A stretch of 64,000 bases of DNA from Embleya scabrispora (GTDB taxonomy: Bacteria; Actinomycetota; Actinomycetes; Streptomycetales; Streptomycetaceae): positions 5,580,001 to 5,644,000 of the forward strand of contig NZ_MWQN01000001.1 in NCBI RefSeq assembly GCF_002024165.1, written 5' to 3'. Position 1 is the first letter of the stretch; each line of letters opens with the position of its first letter. Positions 27,940 through 36,728 of this stretch are shown piece after piece. The notes under the pieces are model-generated. The model had not been told where the DNA came from, searched no databases, and saw nothing but the letters and a program-made list of their open reading frames with translations. The position numbers were made by a program, and so were the translations under genes.

Positions 27940-27956
27940 TATGCCGACACGGCATA
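27940..27956. promoter_or_regulatory. Possible LysR operator TATGCCG-ACA-CGGCATA
   Basis: A perfect 7-bp inverted repeat with a 3-base centre, 11 bases before the LysR start. Its place in the divergent promoter suggests autoregulation and control of the amidohydrolase gene. Confidence 0.5.
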
Positions 27957-27967
27957 GGTGGGTATCC

Positions 27968-28876
27968 ATGGAACTGCGCGACCTGAGATGTTTCCTGGCG
28001 GTCGCCGAGGAGCGGCACTTCGGCCGGGCCGCCGCCCGGCTGTACCTGTCCCAACCGATGGTGAGCAAGGCCGTTCGCCGGCTGGAGCAGCAGCTCGGCA
28101 CCCGGCTCGTGGACCGCTCGTCGCTGCCGGTGGCGCTCACCCCGCTCGGCGAGGTGTTCCGCGGTCGGCTCGACGAGTCGTTGCGGGTGCTCGACGACGC
28201 CTGCGCGGAGGTACGGCGGCGGGCCACCTGGGACGCCGGGCAGGTGCGTGTGGGGTATACCTCCGGCCTGGGCCCCTCGCTCGTGTCCGCCGCGATCTCC
28301 GCGCTGCACATCCGGCACCCGGCGCTGCGCGTGCAGTGGACCAGCGAGCCGACCGCGCGCCAGGTGGCCGACGTGCGCGAGGGTGTGCTCGACGCGGGCC
28401 TGGGCTGGCTGCCGGACCTGGGCTCCGGCTTCGAGTCGGCCAGGGTCGGTACGTTCGCCTTCGTCGCGCTGTTCCCGCAGGAGCACCCCTTCGCCGAACG
28501 GCGCTCGGTGGACCTGACCGAACTGGTCGGCTGCGGCGAGCCGATCGTGGTGTGGCCGCGCCAACCGCACCCCCGGCTGTACACGCGCGTCACGGAGGCG
28601 CTGCGGCGCTCGGGCGCGACCGACATCGTCGAGGCGTACGGCAGCGTGGACGACGTGATCGCGCGCGTCGTGGACCGCCAGGGGGTCGGCCTGTCGCCGC
28701 GCGGCTGGGCCCGGCAGCGGCCGGTGCGCGGAGTCGTCCAGGTCCCGCTGACGGGGGCGCCCGACGTCGCGGTGACCGCCTTCTGGCGCGCCGACACCGA
28801 CCACGAGGGCGTCGACGTCCTGGTGGAACTGCTGCGCGAGGTCGCGGCGGACAGCGACCTGGCCGACCAGCTGTAG
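27968..28876 (+). CDS. LysR-family regulator
   Basis: A 302-residue regulator beginning MELRDLRCFLAVAEERHFG, with a helix-turn-helix (RAAARLYLSQPMVSKAVRRL) and an effector domain from about residue 90 (GQVRVGYTSGLGPSLVSAA). AGGTGG precedes the ATG. It is divergent from the amidohydrolase gene, whose substrate or product may be the effector. No defect is visible. Confidence 0.9.
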   Translation: MELRDLRCFLAVAEERHFGRAAARLYLSQPMVSKAVRRLEQQLGTRLVDRSSLPVALTPLGEVFRGRLDESLRVLDDACAEVRRRATWDAGQVRVGYTSGLGPSLVSAAISALHIRHPALRVQWTSEPTARQVADVREGVLDAGLGWLPDLGSGFESARVGTFAFVALFPQEHPFAERRSVDLTELVGCGEPIVVWPRQPHPRLYTRVTEALRRSGATDIVEAYGSVDDVIARVVDRQGVGLSPRGWARQRPVRGVVQVPLTGAPDVAVTAFWRADTDHEGVDVLVELLREVAADSDLADQL

Positions 28877-28974
28877 GGCGGGGCACAGGCCGGCCGAGGC
28901 ATTGGCGAGGCCCTCCACCGTCCCCAGTGAAGGGCCTCGCCGGGTCAACGGCCCGGACCGGCCGCAGGTTCCCG

Positions 28975-29736
28975 CTACTGCAACAACCGGCCCAACCGCC
29001 CCGGCAGGTTAGGCAGCCCCGGGATGTTCTGTGCCCCCGGCGGCTGGTTCTGCTGCGCGGTCTGCGCCGGGATCAGGTTCGGGTCGATGGAGATCTCCGA
29101 GGACTGCATCAGCACCGTGCCGGTCCCGACGAAGTCGTACTGGTGCTCCTCGCCCGACGCGCCGCCGATCCCGGTCAGCCGCCGGGCCATGCCGAGCGCG
29201 CCGCGCATGTACTTGGTGTCGAAGTGGTGGCACGGCGTCGGACAGTCGGCCCAGCCGAGCAGCGCCTCCGGGTCCACCCGGATCGGCGGTTCGACGAAGT
29301 GCACCGCGCCGTTGGACGCGGCGACGAACTTGCCGGTCCCGATCAGCGTGACGAACCCGGGCACGATCGACTGCTTGAGGTCCAGACCGGGCTGGAACGC
29401 GAGCAGGTTGGCCGCCCGGATGGTCAGGTTGCCCACTTCCAGGTCGTACGAGTTGACGTCGAACCCGCGGTCGGCGAGCAGCAGTTGCCCCTTGCCCTGG
29501 GCGACGATCCAGTCCTGGATGTACAGCGGCGAGTTGAAGTTGGCGGTGACCAGCCGGTCCAGCGCGCCCACGCCCAGCGCCTCGAACTTGATCCGCCCGT
29601 AGTAGGCGATCATCTTGCCCTTCTGCACGAACCACTCGCCGTCGAGCGCCACGCAGAAGGAGTAGGGGTTGACGTTGTCGTCCTGCGGCAGCGAGCGCGC
29701 GTCGTACACGGTCGTGCCGGAACCCGGGCCGCTCAC
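28975..29736 (-). CDS. AIM24 family protein (third of three)
   Basis: 253 residues. The body (YSFCVALDGEWFVQKGKMIAYYGRI, GVGALDRL, GKGQLLLADRG, AFQPGLD) matches the AIM24 family of double-stranded beta-helix proteins. The C-terminus adds about 45 residues rich in Pro, Gln and Asn (IPGLPNLPGRLGRLLQ). It contains a CPTPCHH patch absent from the two paralogues. The GTG start overlaps the previous AIM24 stop by four bases. The function of bacterial AIM24 proteins is not established. Confidence 0.82.
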   Translation of the reverse strand: MSGPGSGTTVYDARSLPQDDNVNPYSFCVALDGEWFVQKGKMIAYYGRIKFEALGVGALDRLVTANFNSPLYIQDWIVAQGKGQLLLADRGFDVNSYDLEVGNLTIRAANLLAFQPGLDLKQSIVPGFVTLIGTGKFVAASNGAVHFVEPPIRVDPEALLGWADCPTPCHHFDTKYMRGALGMARRLTGIGGASGEEHQYDFVGTGTVLMQSSEISIDPNLIPAQTAQQNQPPGAQNIPGLPNLPGRLGRLLQ

Positions 29737-30380
29737 AGCTTCTCCTCGCTCGCCTGGACGTAGACCGTGCCGGTGCCGGACAGTTCCAACTGGAACGCCT
29801 CGCCCGAACCGCGCCCGATCACGTCGCGCCAGCCGACGTTGGCGCCGATCCGGTTGTCGAGTTGCCCCCGGTGCGCGATGTACGCCTGCGGGTCGACGTG
29901 GATCGACCGGCCCGGTCGGACGGGAAGTTCGATCACCCCGCCGTGCGCGAGCACCGCGCACCAGCCGCGCCCGGTCAGCGTGGTGGTGAACAGGCCCTGG
30001 CCGGTCACCTGGCCGCGGATCATGCCGCGCACGCCGCCCTGCGAGCCCATGAACATCGTGCCCTGCTGGAGGCTGTCCTCGAACACCATCAGCCGGTCGG
30101 CCTCGATGTGCAGGGTGTCGCCGGTGATCTCGATCAGGTGCACGTGTCGGCCCGCGTAGCCGAACATCACCCGGCCGTCGCCCTCGGCCTTCATCAGCGG
30201 TACCGACTCGCCGGCCAGACGCCGACCGATCATCCCGCCGACGCCCTGCGCTCCGGTGCTGGTCGGGGTGAAGGAGACCTCGCCCCGGTAGGCCAGCATC
30301 GCGCCGCGCAGGCAGTACAGCGTCTGCCCGGGCCGCACGGTGGCCTCGATCATCTTGGAGTTGAGCTGGTCGAACGTCAC
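29733..30380 (-). CDS. AIM24 family protein (second of three)
   Basis: 215 residues. It has the repeating beta-strand pattern of AIM24 with GQTLYCLRGAMLAYRGEVSF, GRRLAGESVPLMKAEGDG, and GQGLFTTTLTGRGWCAVL. The start GTG overlaps the stop of the first AIM24 gene, and its own stop overlaps the third: three coupled paralogues that probably form a hetero-oligomer. The other two differ mainly in the C-terminal region. Confidence 0.85.
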   Translation of the reverse strand: MTFDQLNSKMIEATVRPGQTLYCLRGAMLAYRGEVSFTPTSTGAQGVGGMIGRRLAGESVPLMKAEGDGRVMFGYAGRHVHLIEITGDTLHIEADRLMVFEDSLQQGTMFMGSQGGVRGMIRGQVTGQGLFTTTLTGRGWCAVLAHGGVIELPVRPGRSIHVDPQAYIAHRGQLDNRIGANVGWRDVIGRGSGEAFQLELSGTGTVYVQASEEKL

Positions 30381-31015
30381 GTCTGCCCCCCGATGGTCTG
30401 CCGCTCGGTGGGCTGTACGTACACCAACCCGTCGCCCTCGAAGCGCAACTGCACGCTCTCGCCGGATCCCTCGCCGATGAACGTGCGCCAGTTCACGTCC
30501 TTGACGAACTCCTTGCGGAGCTGCCCGGTGTGCGCGACGTACGCCCCCGGGTCGACGGACAGCGGTTCGCCCTGCGACACCCGCAGTACGATCGCCGGCC
30601 CGTCGGAGGTCACCGCGACCGTGCCCTGACCCGAGACGGTCGTGGTGAACAGGCCCTGCCCGCTGCTCGCGCCGTGCAGCCCGGTGAACTCGGTACCGGT
30701 ACGCAGGCTCTGCTCGACCGCGAGCAGGTTGCTCGACTCCACGTGCAACGTCTCGCCGGTGAGGTGCACGAGGTTGATCTCGGTGGCCCGGTCCGCGAAC
30801 CAGCACGTACCCTCGCCGCTCACCTCCATGAGGGTCATGCCCTCGCCGGTGAGCCGGCGGGTCACCATCCCGCGCAGCCCCTCACCCCCACCGGACAGTC
30901 GTTTGAAGGTCATTCGTCCGTCATAGGCGATCATCGTCCCGTTCCGGGCCTTGACCGCCTCTCCGCCCAAGCCCACCGCGAGAACTCGCGTGCCCTGCAT
31001 CACAAAGGTCGCCAC
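30377..31015 (-). CDS. AIM24 family protein (first of three)
   Basis: 212 residues. AVGLGGEAVKARNGTMIAYDGRMTF, RRLTGEGMTLMEVSGEG and GQGLFTTTVSGQGTVAV fit AIM24 and align well with the second copy. The GTG start lacks a ribosome site; a TAACTT box (31023-31028) ends seven bases before it, so a leaderless transcript is possible as well as readthrough from the SPFH gene 21 bases upstream. A later in-frame ATG exists five codons on. Confidence 0.83.
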   Translation of the reverse strand: MATFVMQGTRVLAVGLGGEAVKARNGTMIAYDGRMTFKRLSGGGEGLRGMVTRRLTGEGMTLMEVSGEGTCWFADRATEINLVHLTGETLHVESSNLLAVEQSLRTGTEFTGLHGASSGQGLFTTTVSGQGTVAVTSDGPAIVLRVSQGEPLSVDPGAYVAHTGQLRKEFVKDVNWRTFIGEGSGESVQLRFEGDGLVYVQPTERQTIGGQT

Positions 31016-31036
31016 GGTCGGGAAGTTAGCAGTGCC

Positions 31037-32131
31037 TCAGCCCTGGTCGGGGGGTGGAAACCCCTCATCTTGCCGGGGTTTTACCGGCGGCGCGGCCGGC
31101 GGCACGATCGGCGGCGCGGTGGGCGGCGGCGGAACCCGGGGCGCGGGCGGCATCGGCGGTACGGCCGGCACCACCGCCGTCGCCGGTCGATCCTCGTCCC
31201 CCAGCGCCGAGGCCGAGGCCGCGACCGCCGCGGCCCGCTCGTCCGCGGACCCCTCCTCGACCCTGTTCCCGCCCCGGTCCTCGCCCCCGTCCGCGACCCG
31301 CGCCGCGGCCTGCGCGACCGCCTTCACCGCGGCCCGCGCCACCGCCGGATCACGCGGCTCCGGCCCGCCCCCGCCGTTCGGGAAGTTCTCGAAGAAGCGC
31401 AACATCTCCACCGGGAACGGCATCACCAGCGTCGAGTTCTTCTCCGCGGCCACCTCGACCACCGTCTGCAGCAGCCGCAGTTGCAACGCGGCCGGCGACT
31501 GGGACATCTCGTCGGCCGCCGCCGCGAGCTTCTTGGACGCCTGGAACTCGCCGTCGGCGGTGATGATCCGCGAGCGCCGCTCCCGCTCCGCCTCGGCCTG
31601 GCGCGACATCGACCGCTTCATCGACTCGGGCAGCTGTACGTCCTTGAGCTCGACCCGGTCGATCTCCACACCCCAGCCCACCGCCGGGCTGTCGATCATC
31701 AGGGCCAGGCCCCGGTGCAGTTCCTCGCGGTTGGAGAGCAGGTCGTCCAGGTCGCTCTTGCCGATGATCGAGCGCAGCGAGGTCTGCGCCACCTGCTCGA
31801 TCGCGAACACGTGGTTCTGCACCTCGATGATGGCCCGCGCGGGGTCGTGCACCCGGAAGTAGACGACCGCGTCCACGCGCACCGTCACGTTGTCCCGGGT
31901 GATGCCCTCCTGCGCCGGGATGGGCATCGTGATGATCTGGATGTTGACCTTCCGCATCCGGTCGAAGAACGGCACGATCACGTGGAATCCGGGTTGGCGG
32001 ATCCGCTGCCTGACCCGGCCGAGCCGGAACACCACCCCGCGTTCGTACTGCTGCACCACTCGCGCGCCCTTGGCCACCACGATGAGCGTGGCGACCACGA
32101 TCCCGATGACGAAACCCACCGCGATGTCCAT
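31037..32131 (-). CDS. SPFH/band-7 membrane protein (slipin-like)
   Basis: A 364-residue protein. One N-terminal membrane helix (about 5-22) is followed by an SPFH domain (QQYERGVVFRLGRVRQRIRQ, ending about residue 230 in a coiled coil with MSRQAEAERERRSRIITADGE). The last ~110 residues are Pro/Ala-rich and probably disordered. SPFH proteins form membrane microdomain scaffolds. It heads the AIM24 operon, which suggests the AIM24 proteins work at the membrane with it. A TAGCAT box six bases before the ATG indicates a leaderless transcript. Confidence 0.88.
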   Translation of the reverse strand: MDIAVGFVIGIVVATLIVVAKGARVVQQYERGVVFRLGRVRQRIRQPGFHVIVPFFDRMRKVNIQIITMPIPAQEGITRDNVTVRVDAVVYFRVHDPARAIIEVQNHVFAIEQVAQTSLRSIIGKSDLDDLLSNREELHRGLALMIDSPAVGWGVEIDRVELKDVQLPESMKRSMSRQAEAERERRSRIITADGEFQASKKLAAAADEMSQSPAALQLRLLQTVVEVAAEKNSTLVMPFPVEMLRFFENFPNGGGGPEPRDPAVARAAVKAVAQAAARVADGGEDRGGNRVEEGSADERAAAVAASASALGDEDRPATAVVPAVPPMPPAPRVPPPPTAPPIVPPAAPPVKPRQDEGFPPPDQG

Positions 32132-32137
32132 ATCCCG

Positions 32138-32143
32138 ATGCTA
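32138..32143 (-). promoter_or_regulatory. Candidate -10 box (TAGCAT) of the SPFH-AIM24 operon
   Basis: TAGCAT on the minus strand ends six bases before the SPFH ATG, and no ribosome site is present. No convincing -35 was identified. Confidence 0.45.
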
Positions 32144-32362
32144 GGAACCCGAGGCCGGAAATGGACCGGGAACTCCCTACGCACGGTGCGATCGGCGTCA
32201 AGAGTCGGTCATGTGATGCCACGTCGGTCACGCCCGGCGGGCGCGCGGGAGTCCAGCCGGCCCCGCTCGTATCCCACCGACAGGCCCCTCTTGTAACTTG
32301 AGGAGGTGGCCGGCGCCGGACCCGGCACACCGGCCGCGATCGCCCGCGAGGAGTGCACCACG

Positions 32363-33229
32363 ATGACGATGTTCGCCTCGCCCGAGGACGCCCGCACCCG
32401 GCTCGGCGCCGTCGACTACCTGACCGACCCCGGCATCGCCACCGCCGTCTTCCTGGCCGACGCGCTGGGCAAACCGCTGCTGATCGAGGGGCCGGCGGGG
32501 GTGGGCAAGACCGAGTTGGCCAAGGCGGTCGCTGCCGCCACGTCCTCGGCGCTGATCCGACTCCAGTGCTACGAGGGCCTGGACGAGTCCCGGGCGCTGT
32601 ACGAGTGGGACTACCGCAAACAACTCCTGCGCATCCAGGCCGGGGTGGACGGCTGGGACGAGGCGCGCGCCGGCATCTTCGCCGAGGAGTTCCTGCTCGC
32701 CCGCCCGCTGCTCACCGCGATCCGCCGGGACGAGCCCACCGTGCTGCTGATCGACGAGACCGACAAGGCCGACGTCGAGGTCGAGGGGCTGCTCCTGGAG
32801 GTGCTGTCCGACTTCCAGGTCACCATCCCCGAACTGGGCACCATCACCGCCTCGCAGCGCCCGTTCGTGGTGCTCACCTCCAACGCCACCCGCGAGCTGA
32901 GCGAGGCGCTGAAGCGCCGCTGCCTCTACCTCTACATCGACTACCCGACGCCGGAGCGCGAGCGCGACATCGTGCTCACCCGGGTGCCCGGGATCCGCGC
33001 GCACCTGGCCGAACAGGTGGTCCGTACCGTCGCCTCGCTGCGCGCCCTCGAACTCAAGAAGGCGCCGTCCATCGCGGAGAGCCTGGACTGGGCGCACACG
33101 CTGCTCGCCCTGGAGGCCGACGACCTGGACGAGGAGACCATCGCGCGCACCCTCGGAGTCGTGCTCAAGCACGTCGCCGACCACACGCGGGCCGCGAAGG
33201 AACTCGGCCTGCCCGGCCTCGGCGGCTGA
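32363..33229 (+). CDS. MoxR-type AAA+ ATPase
   Basis: A 288-residue AAA+ protein with Walker A GPAGVGKT (43-50), Walker B VLLIDETDKAD near residue 132, a sensor Asn in VVLTSNATRELSEALKRRC and the downstream YIDYP segment typical of MoxR ATPases. MoxR ATPases act as chaperones with a vWA partner, encoded six bases downstream here. The ATG at 32363 is chosen over the GTG at 32306, because GAGGAG precedes it by nine bases and the extension is unlike the family. Confidence 0.9.
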   Translation: MTMFASPEDARTRLGAVDYLTDPGIATAVFLADALGKPLLIEGPAGVGKTELAKAVAAATSSALIRLQCYEGLDESRALYEWDYRKQLLRIQAGVDGWDEARAGIFAEEFLLARPLLTAIRRDEPTVLLIDETDKADVEVEGLLLEVLSDFQVTIPELGTITASQRPFVVLTSNATRELSEALKRRCLYLYIDYPTPERERDIVLTRVPGIRAHLAEQVVRTVASLRALELKKAPSIAESLDWAHTLLALEADDLDEETIARTLGVVLKHVADHTRAAKELGLPGLGG

Positions 33230-33235
33230 CCGCCG

Positions 33236-34624
33236 ATGTCGCTCCTGGATCGGCACACCGGGTTCGTCCGGGCGCTGCGGCACGGCGGATTGCCGGTGTC
33301 GCTCGCCGAAGGGCTCGACGCCGCACGCGCGTTGACCGTGCTCGACCTCGCCGACCGCGAGACGCTGCGGGCCGCCTACGCCGCGTCGCTGGTCAAACGA
33401 CACACCCACCGGCCGGTCTTCGACACCCTCTTCGAGCTGTGGTTCCCGCTCGGGCAGAGCCCGGCGCAGGCGCCGGAACCACCGGAGGACGCGCCGGCCG
33501 AAAGCGCCTCCGCCCAGGACGCCGACGCCGCCGATGCCGAGGCCTTCCGCGACCGGCTGCGCGAACTCCTGCTCACCGACGACGAGATCGCGCTGCGCGC
33601 GCTGGCCCGCGAGGCGGTCGGCCGGTTCGCCGGCTTCGAGGGCGCGTCGGGATCCTCGTGGTCCGCACAGCTGGTCGGCCGGGCGCTCGACCCCAAGACG
33701 CTGATGGCCGGCCTGCTGCGTGCGGTACTGGGCGGGCAACTGCCCGGCGGGGTCGCCGAACGCAACGCCCGGCGGATGATCCAGGCCCGGGTGGACCGGC
33801 TGAACGCCCACATCCTGGCCGACGTACGCCGCCGGCTCGCCGAGGACCGCGGCATCGAACGGGTCGCCGAGACGGCGGTGCGGCCGGCCGTGGAGAACCT
33901 GGACATCCTGCGCGCGAGCCGGGCCGACCTGGTGGCGCTGCGCCGCGAGGTGCAGCCCCTCGCGCAGCGCCTGGCCACCCGGCTGACCGTCCGGCAACGT
34001 GCGGGCCGCAGCGGCCGATTGGACTTCCGCCGCACGGTGCGCGCGTCGTTGTCCACCGGCGGTGTGCCGCTGACCACCCGGCACCGGCCGCGCCGACCGC
34101 ACAAGCCCGAGTTGGTGGTGCTGTGCGACGCCAGCGAATCGGTCGCCTCGTTCGCCCACTTCACCCTGCTGCTCGCCTACGCACTGCGCGAACAGTTCGC
34201 CCGGGTAAGGGTGTTCGCGTTCATCGACACGCTCGACGAGGTGACCCGGTTCTTCGAACGGCCCGGCGGCGACGTGGGCGAGGCGATGCGCCGGCTGACC
34301 GCCGAGGCGAACCTGGTGCGGCTGAGCGGACACAGCGACTACGGGCACGCCTTCAAGGTCTTCGTCGAGCACTACGGCGACGTGATCGGCCCCAAGACCT
34401 CTCTCCTGATCCTGGGCGACGCCCGCAACAACTACCAGGACCCGGCCCTGTCCGCACTGGAGGCGATGGTCGCCCCGGCCCGCCACGCCTGGTGGCTCAA
34501 TCCGGAGCCGGAGCGCGACTGGGACACCGGAGACTCGATCGCCGGCGTGTACGGCCGGCACATCCCCCTGATCGAGTGCCGCAACCTCACCCAACTGGGT
34601 CGTTTCGTGGGGGAGTTGGCCTGA
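33236..34624 (+). CDS. CoxE-type vWA protein
   Basis: A 462-residue partner of the MoxR ATPase. The N-terminal helical region carries a Pro/Ala/Asp-rich linker (about 75-105). The C-terminal vWA domain has the MIDAS motif LCDASESV near residue 300 and LILGDARNNYQDP as a later metal-site element. CoxE proteins help MoxR ATPases insert metal or remodel target complexes. No carbon-monoxide-dehydrogenase-type genes are nearby, so the client is unknown. The methyltransferase gene follows after four bases. Confidence 0.85.
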   Translation: MSLLDRHTGFVRALRHGGLPVSLAEGLDAARALTVLDLADRETLRAAYAASLVKRHTHRPVFDTLFELWFPLGQSPAQAPEPPEDAPAESASAQDADAADAEAFRDRLRELLLTDDEIALRALAREAVGRFAGFEGASGSSWSAQLVGRALDPKTLMAGLLRAVLGGQLPGGVAERNARRMIQARVDRLNAHILADVRRRLAEDRGIERVAETAVRPAVENLDILRASRADLVALRREVQPLAQRLATRLTVRQRAGRSGRLDFRRTVRASLSTGGVPLTTRHRPRRPHKPELVVLCDASESVASFAHFTLLLAYALREQFARVRVFAFIDTLDEVTRFFERPGGDVGEAMRRLTAEANLVRLSGHSDYGHAFKVFVEHYGDVIGPKTSLLILGDARNNYQDPALSALEAMVAPARHAWWLNPEPERDWDTGDSIAGVYGRHIPLIECRNLTQLGRFVGELA

Positions 34625-34628
34625 CCAC

Positions 34629-35291
34629 ATGGACGCGCACCGGATCGCCGTCACGTTTTGGGACGACGCCTACGCCGAGGGGATGTACGCCGACGCCGAG
34701 CCCGACGCGTTCGTGGCGCGCATCCTGGAGGCGGCGCCGCCGGGCGCCTCCGGAGTGGAGATCGGGTGTGGCAACGGGCGAAACCTGATCCCGCTGCGGC
34801 GCGGTGGGCTGGATCTGCTCGGGGTCGACCCGTCCCGGATCGCGCTGGAGCAACTGGCGCTGCGGGCGCCGGGGGTGCCGTCGGTGCACGGCACCCAGGA
34901 CGACCTGCCCGCCGGGCGGCGATACGAACTCGTGGTCGGCATCCAGGTGCACCAGCACGGCACCCGCGCCGCCGCCCGGGACATGCTGCGCGGTTCGCTG
35001 GAGCGGGTGGCGCCCGGTGGGCTGTTCGCGCTGCGCACCGCCTCCGCCGCGACGGAGGCGGTCGAGGCGCACGAGGTCTTGGACGAACACGCCGACGGGG
35101 GCCGGACCTTCCGCTACCTGGAGGGCTTCAAGGCGGGGCTCGTCGTGCACTACTACGGCCGGACCGAACTGGAGGCGATGCTGGCCGGCTTCGAGCCGGT
35201 TCTGCCGCTGCGCGCCGAATACAGCCCGCGCCTCGACCCGCCGGCGGGCCGCTGGGCCCACTGGGAGACGATCGTGCGCCGGCCCCGCTGA
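34629..35291 (+). CDS. Class I SAM-dependent methyltransferase
   Basis: A 220-residue protein with the SAM-binding motif GVEIGCGNGRNL (about 41-52), followed by GVDPS (motif II) and YELVVGIQVHQHG. It begins four bases after the vWA gene and is probably co-transcribed. The substrate is unknown. Its stop abuts the stop of the convergent YbaK gene. Confidence 0.82.
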   Translation: MDAHRIAVTFWDDAYAEGMYADAEPDAFVARILEAAPPGASGVEIGCGNGRNLIPLRRGGLDLLGVDPSRIALEQLALRAPGVPSVHGTQDDLPAGRRYELVVGIQVHQHGTRAAARDMLRGSLERVAPGGLFALRTASAATEAVEAHEVLDEHADGGRTFRYLEGFKAGLVVHYYGRTELEAMLAGFEPVLPLRAEYSPRLDPPAGRWAHWETIVRRPR

Positions 35292-35759
35292 TCACGCCTC
35301 GACGTCCGCCGCCTGCCCGCCCGTCATCCGCAGCAGTTCCGCGTACGTCGTCGGATACATGTGGTTGTGATCGCCCGCACCGGCCCAGACCACCTCGTGC
35401 TCGTCCAACCACGTGTCGATCAGCGTGCGGATCGGCCGCGGATGACCCACCGGGGCCACTCCGCCGACCTCCTGGCCGGTCGCGGCGAGAACGAACTCCG
35501 GATCGGCGCGCCGCACCTTGCCGACGCCCAGCAGTCGGGCCACCACACGGGTGTCGACCCGATGCGCCCCGCTGGTGACCACCAGGAGCGGTCGGCCGTC
35601 GGCGGAGAAGATCAGGCTGTTGGCGATCGCGCCCACCTCGCAGCCCAGTACCTCCGCGGCCGCCGCCGCGGTCGGCACCGTCTCGGCGAAGGTGTGGATC
35701 CCACCCGTGGCGCCGAGCGCGCGCAGCGCCTCGGCGACGTTGTCGACCGGCGTGTTCAT
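35292..35759 (-). CDS. YbaK/EbsC-family aminoacyl-tRNA deacylase
   Basis: A 155-residue YbaK-fold protein (CEVGAIANSLIFSADGRPLLVVTSGAHRVD, GVAPVGHPRP) related to Cys/Pro-tRNA deacylases that hydrolyse mischarged tRNA. The ATG has no ribosome site; TAACCT (35766-35771 on the minus strand) ends six bases before it, consistent with a leaderless transcript. Length is typical. Confidence 0.9.
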   Translation of the reverse strand: MNTPVDNVAEALRALGATGGIHTFAETVPTAAAAAEVLGCEVGAIANSLIFSADGRPLLVVTSGAHRVDTRVVARLLGVGKVRRADPEFVLAATGQEVGGVAPVGHPRPIRTLIDTWLDEHEVVWAGAGDHNHMYPTTYAELLRMTGGQAADVEA

Positions 35760-35857
35760 GGGGCGAGGTTAGCGCCGGCGCACCGCGACCACGGCATCGA
35801 TGCCGCCGACCTGCGGCGACGGGCGGCGAAGTGTGCGCGGTGCTACCTTGACCGGCC

Positions 35858-36412
35858 ATGACAGCGAATCGTCGGGTGCTCGTGATCAGTGGCTCGCTTC
35901 GTGCGGAGTCGACCAACTCCGCGGTGGTGCGGACCGCTTCCGTGGTCGCGCCGGACGGGGTCGACGCCGTCGTCTTCGCCGGCCTCGCCGAGCTGCCGCA
36001 CTTCAACCCCGACGACGACCACGAGCCGTTGCCGCCGGCCGTCGTCGCGCTGCGCGCCGCGATCGAGGACGCCGACGCGGTGCTGTTCTCCACCCCCGAG
36101 TACGCCGGCGCGCTGCCCGGCTCGTTCAAGAACCTGCTCGACTGGACCGTCGGCGGCGTCGAGACCAGTGACAAGCCGGTCGGCTGGATCAACGCCTCGA
36201 CCAACCCCGGCGGCGCGGCCAAGGCGCACGAGTCGCTGCGCACGGTGCTCGGGTACACCGGGGCCGACGTGATCGACGCGGCCTGCGTACGCCTGGGCGT
36301 GGCCCGCGACGGGATCGCCCCCGACGGCCTGATCGCCGACCCCGAGGTGCGCGAGGGCATCACCGCCGTGCTGACCGTACTCGCCGAGGCGGCCCGACTC
36401 ACCCGCACCTGA
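35858..36412 (+). CDS. NADPH-dependent FMN reductase family protein
   Basis: A 184-residue flavodoxin-like protein. It starts VLVISGSLRAESTNSAVVRTA, the FMN phosphate-binding loop, and has FSTPEYAGALPGSFKNLLDW for the flavin ring. It probably reduces quinones, azo compounds or FMN with NAD(P)H. TACCTT ends eight bases before the ATG, so the mRNA may have little or no leader. It stands alone. Confidence 0.9.
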   Translation: MTANRRVLVISGSLRAESTNSAVVRTASVVAPDGVDAVVFAGLAELPHFNPDDDHEPLPPAVVALRAAIEDADAVLFSTPEYAGALPGSFKNLLDWTVGGVETSDKPVGWINASTNPGGAAKAHESLRTVLGYTGADVIDAACVRLGVARDGIAPDGLIADPEVREGITAVLTVLAEAARLTRT

Positions 36413-36728
36413 ACGCGCTCCCGCTCCCGGGCCGGCCACGACGAGCCGGCCCGACCGACCACCGCCACGCGCCGGCCCATCCACACGCGCCGCGCGGGCA
36501 CCGTCGATCTCGCCGCGGCGCTCGCGGCTGCCGGTGCCGGCCGGGGAGGCACCGCCGTGGGAGCCGTCCGAGCACCCGCCCGTCGCGGTGACGCGGGGCC
36601 GCCGACGCGCGCTCGGTGACCGGGGTCACCCGGGCGGCGGCCTTGGGTCCGGGGGATGTGGGCATCGTCCTTCGGATGGCCGCCGACGGGGTGGCCGCGC
36701 GGGAGCGGCCGAGAAGGGGCGTGGGAGC
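36413..36728. other. Gene-free interval before the MFS gene
   Basis: 316 bases, GC-rich, with no supported gene. The end holds AGAAGGGGCGTGGGAGC, the ribosome site of the transporter. No clear regulator site was found. Confidence 0.45.
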
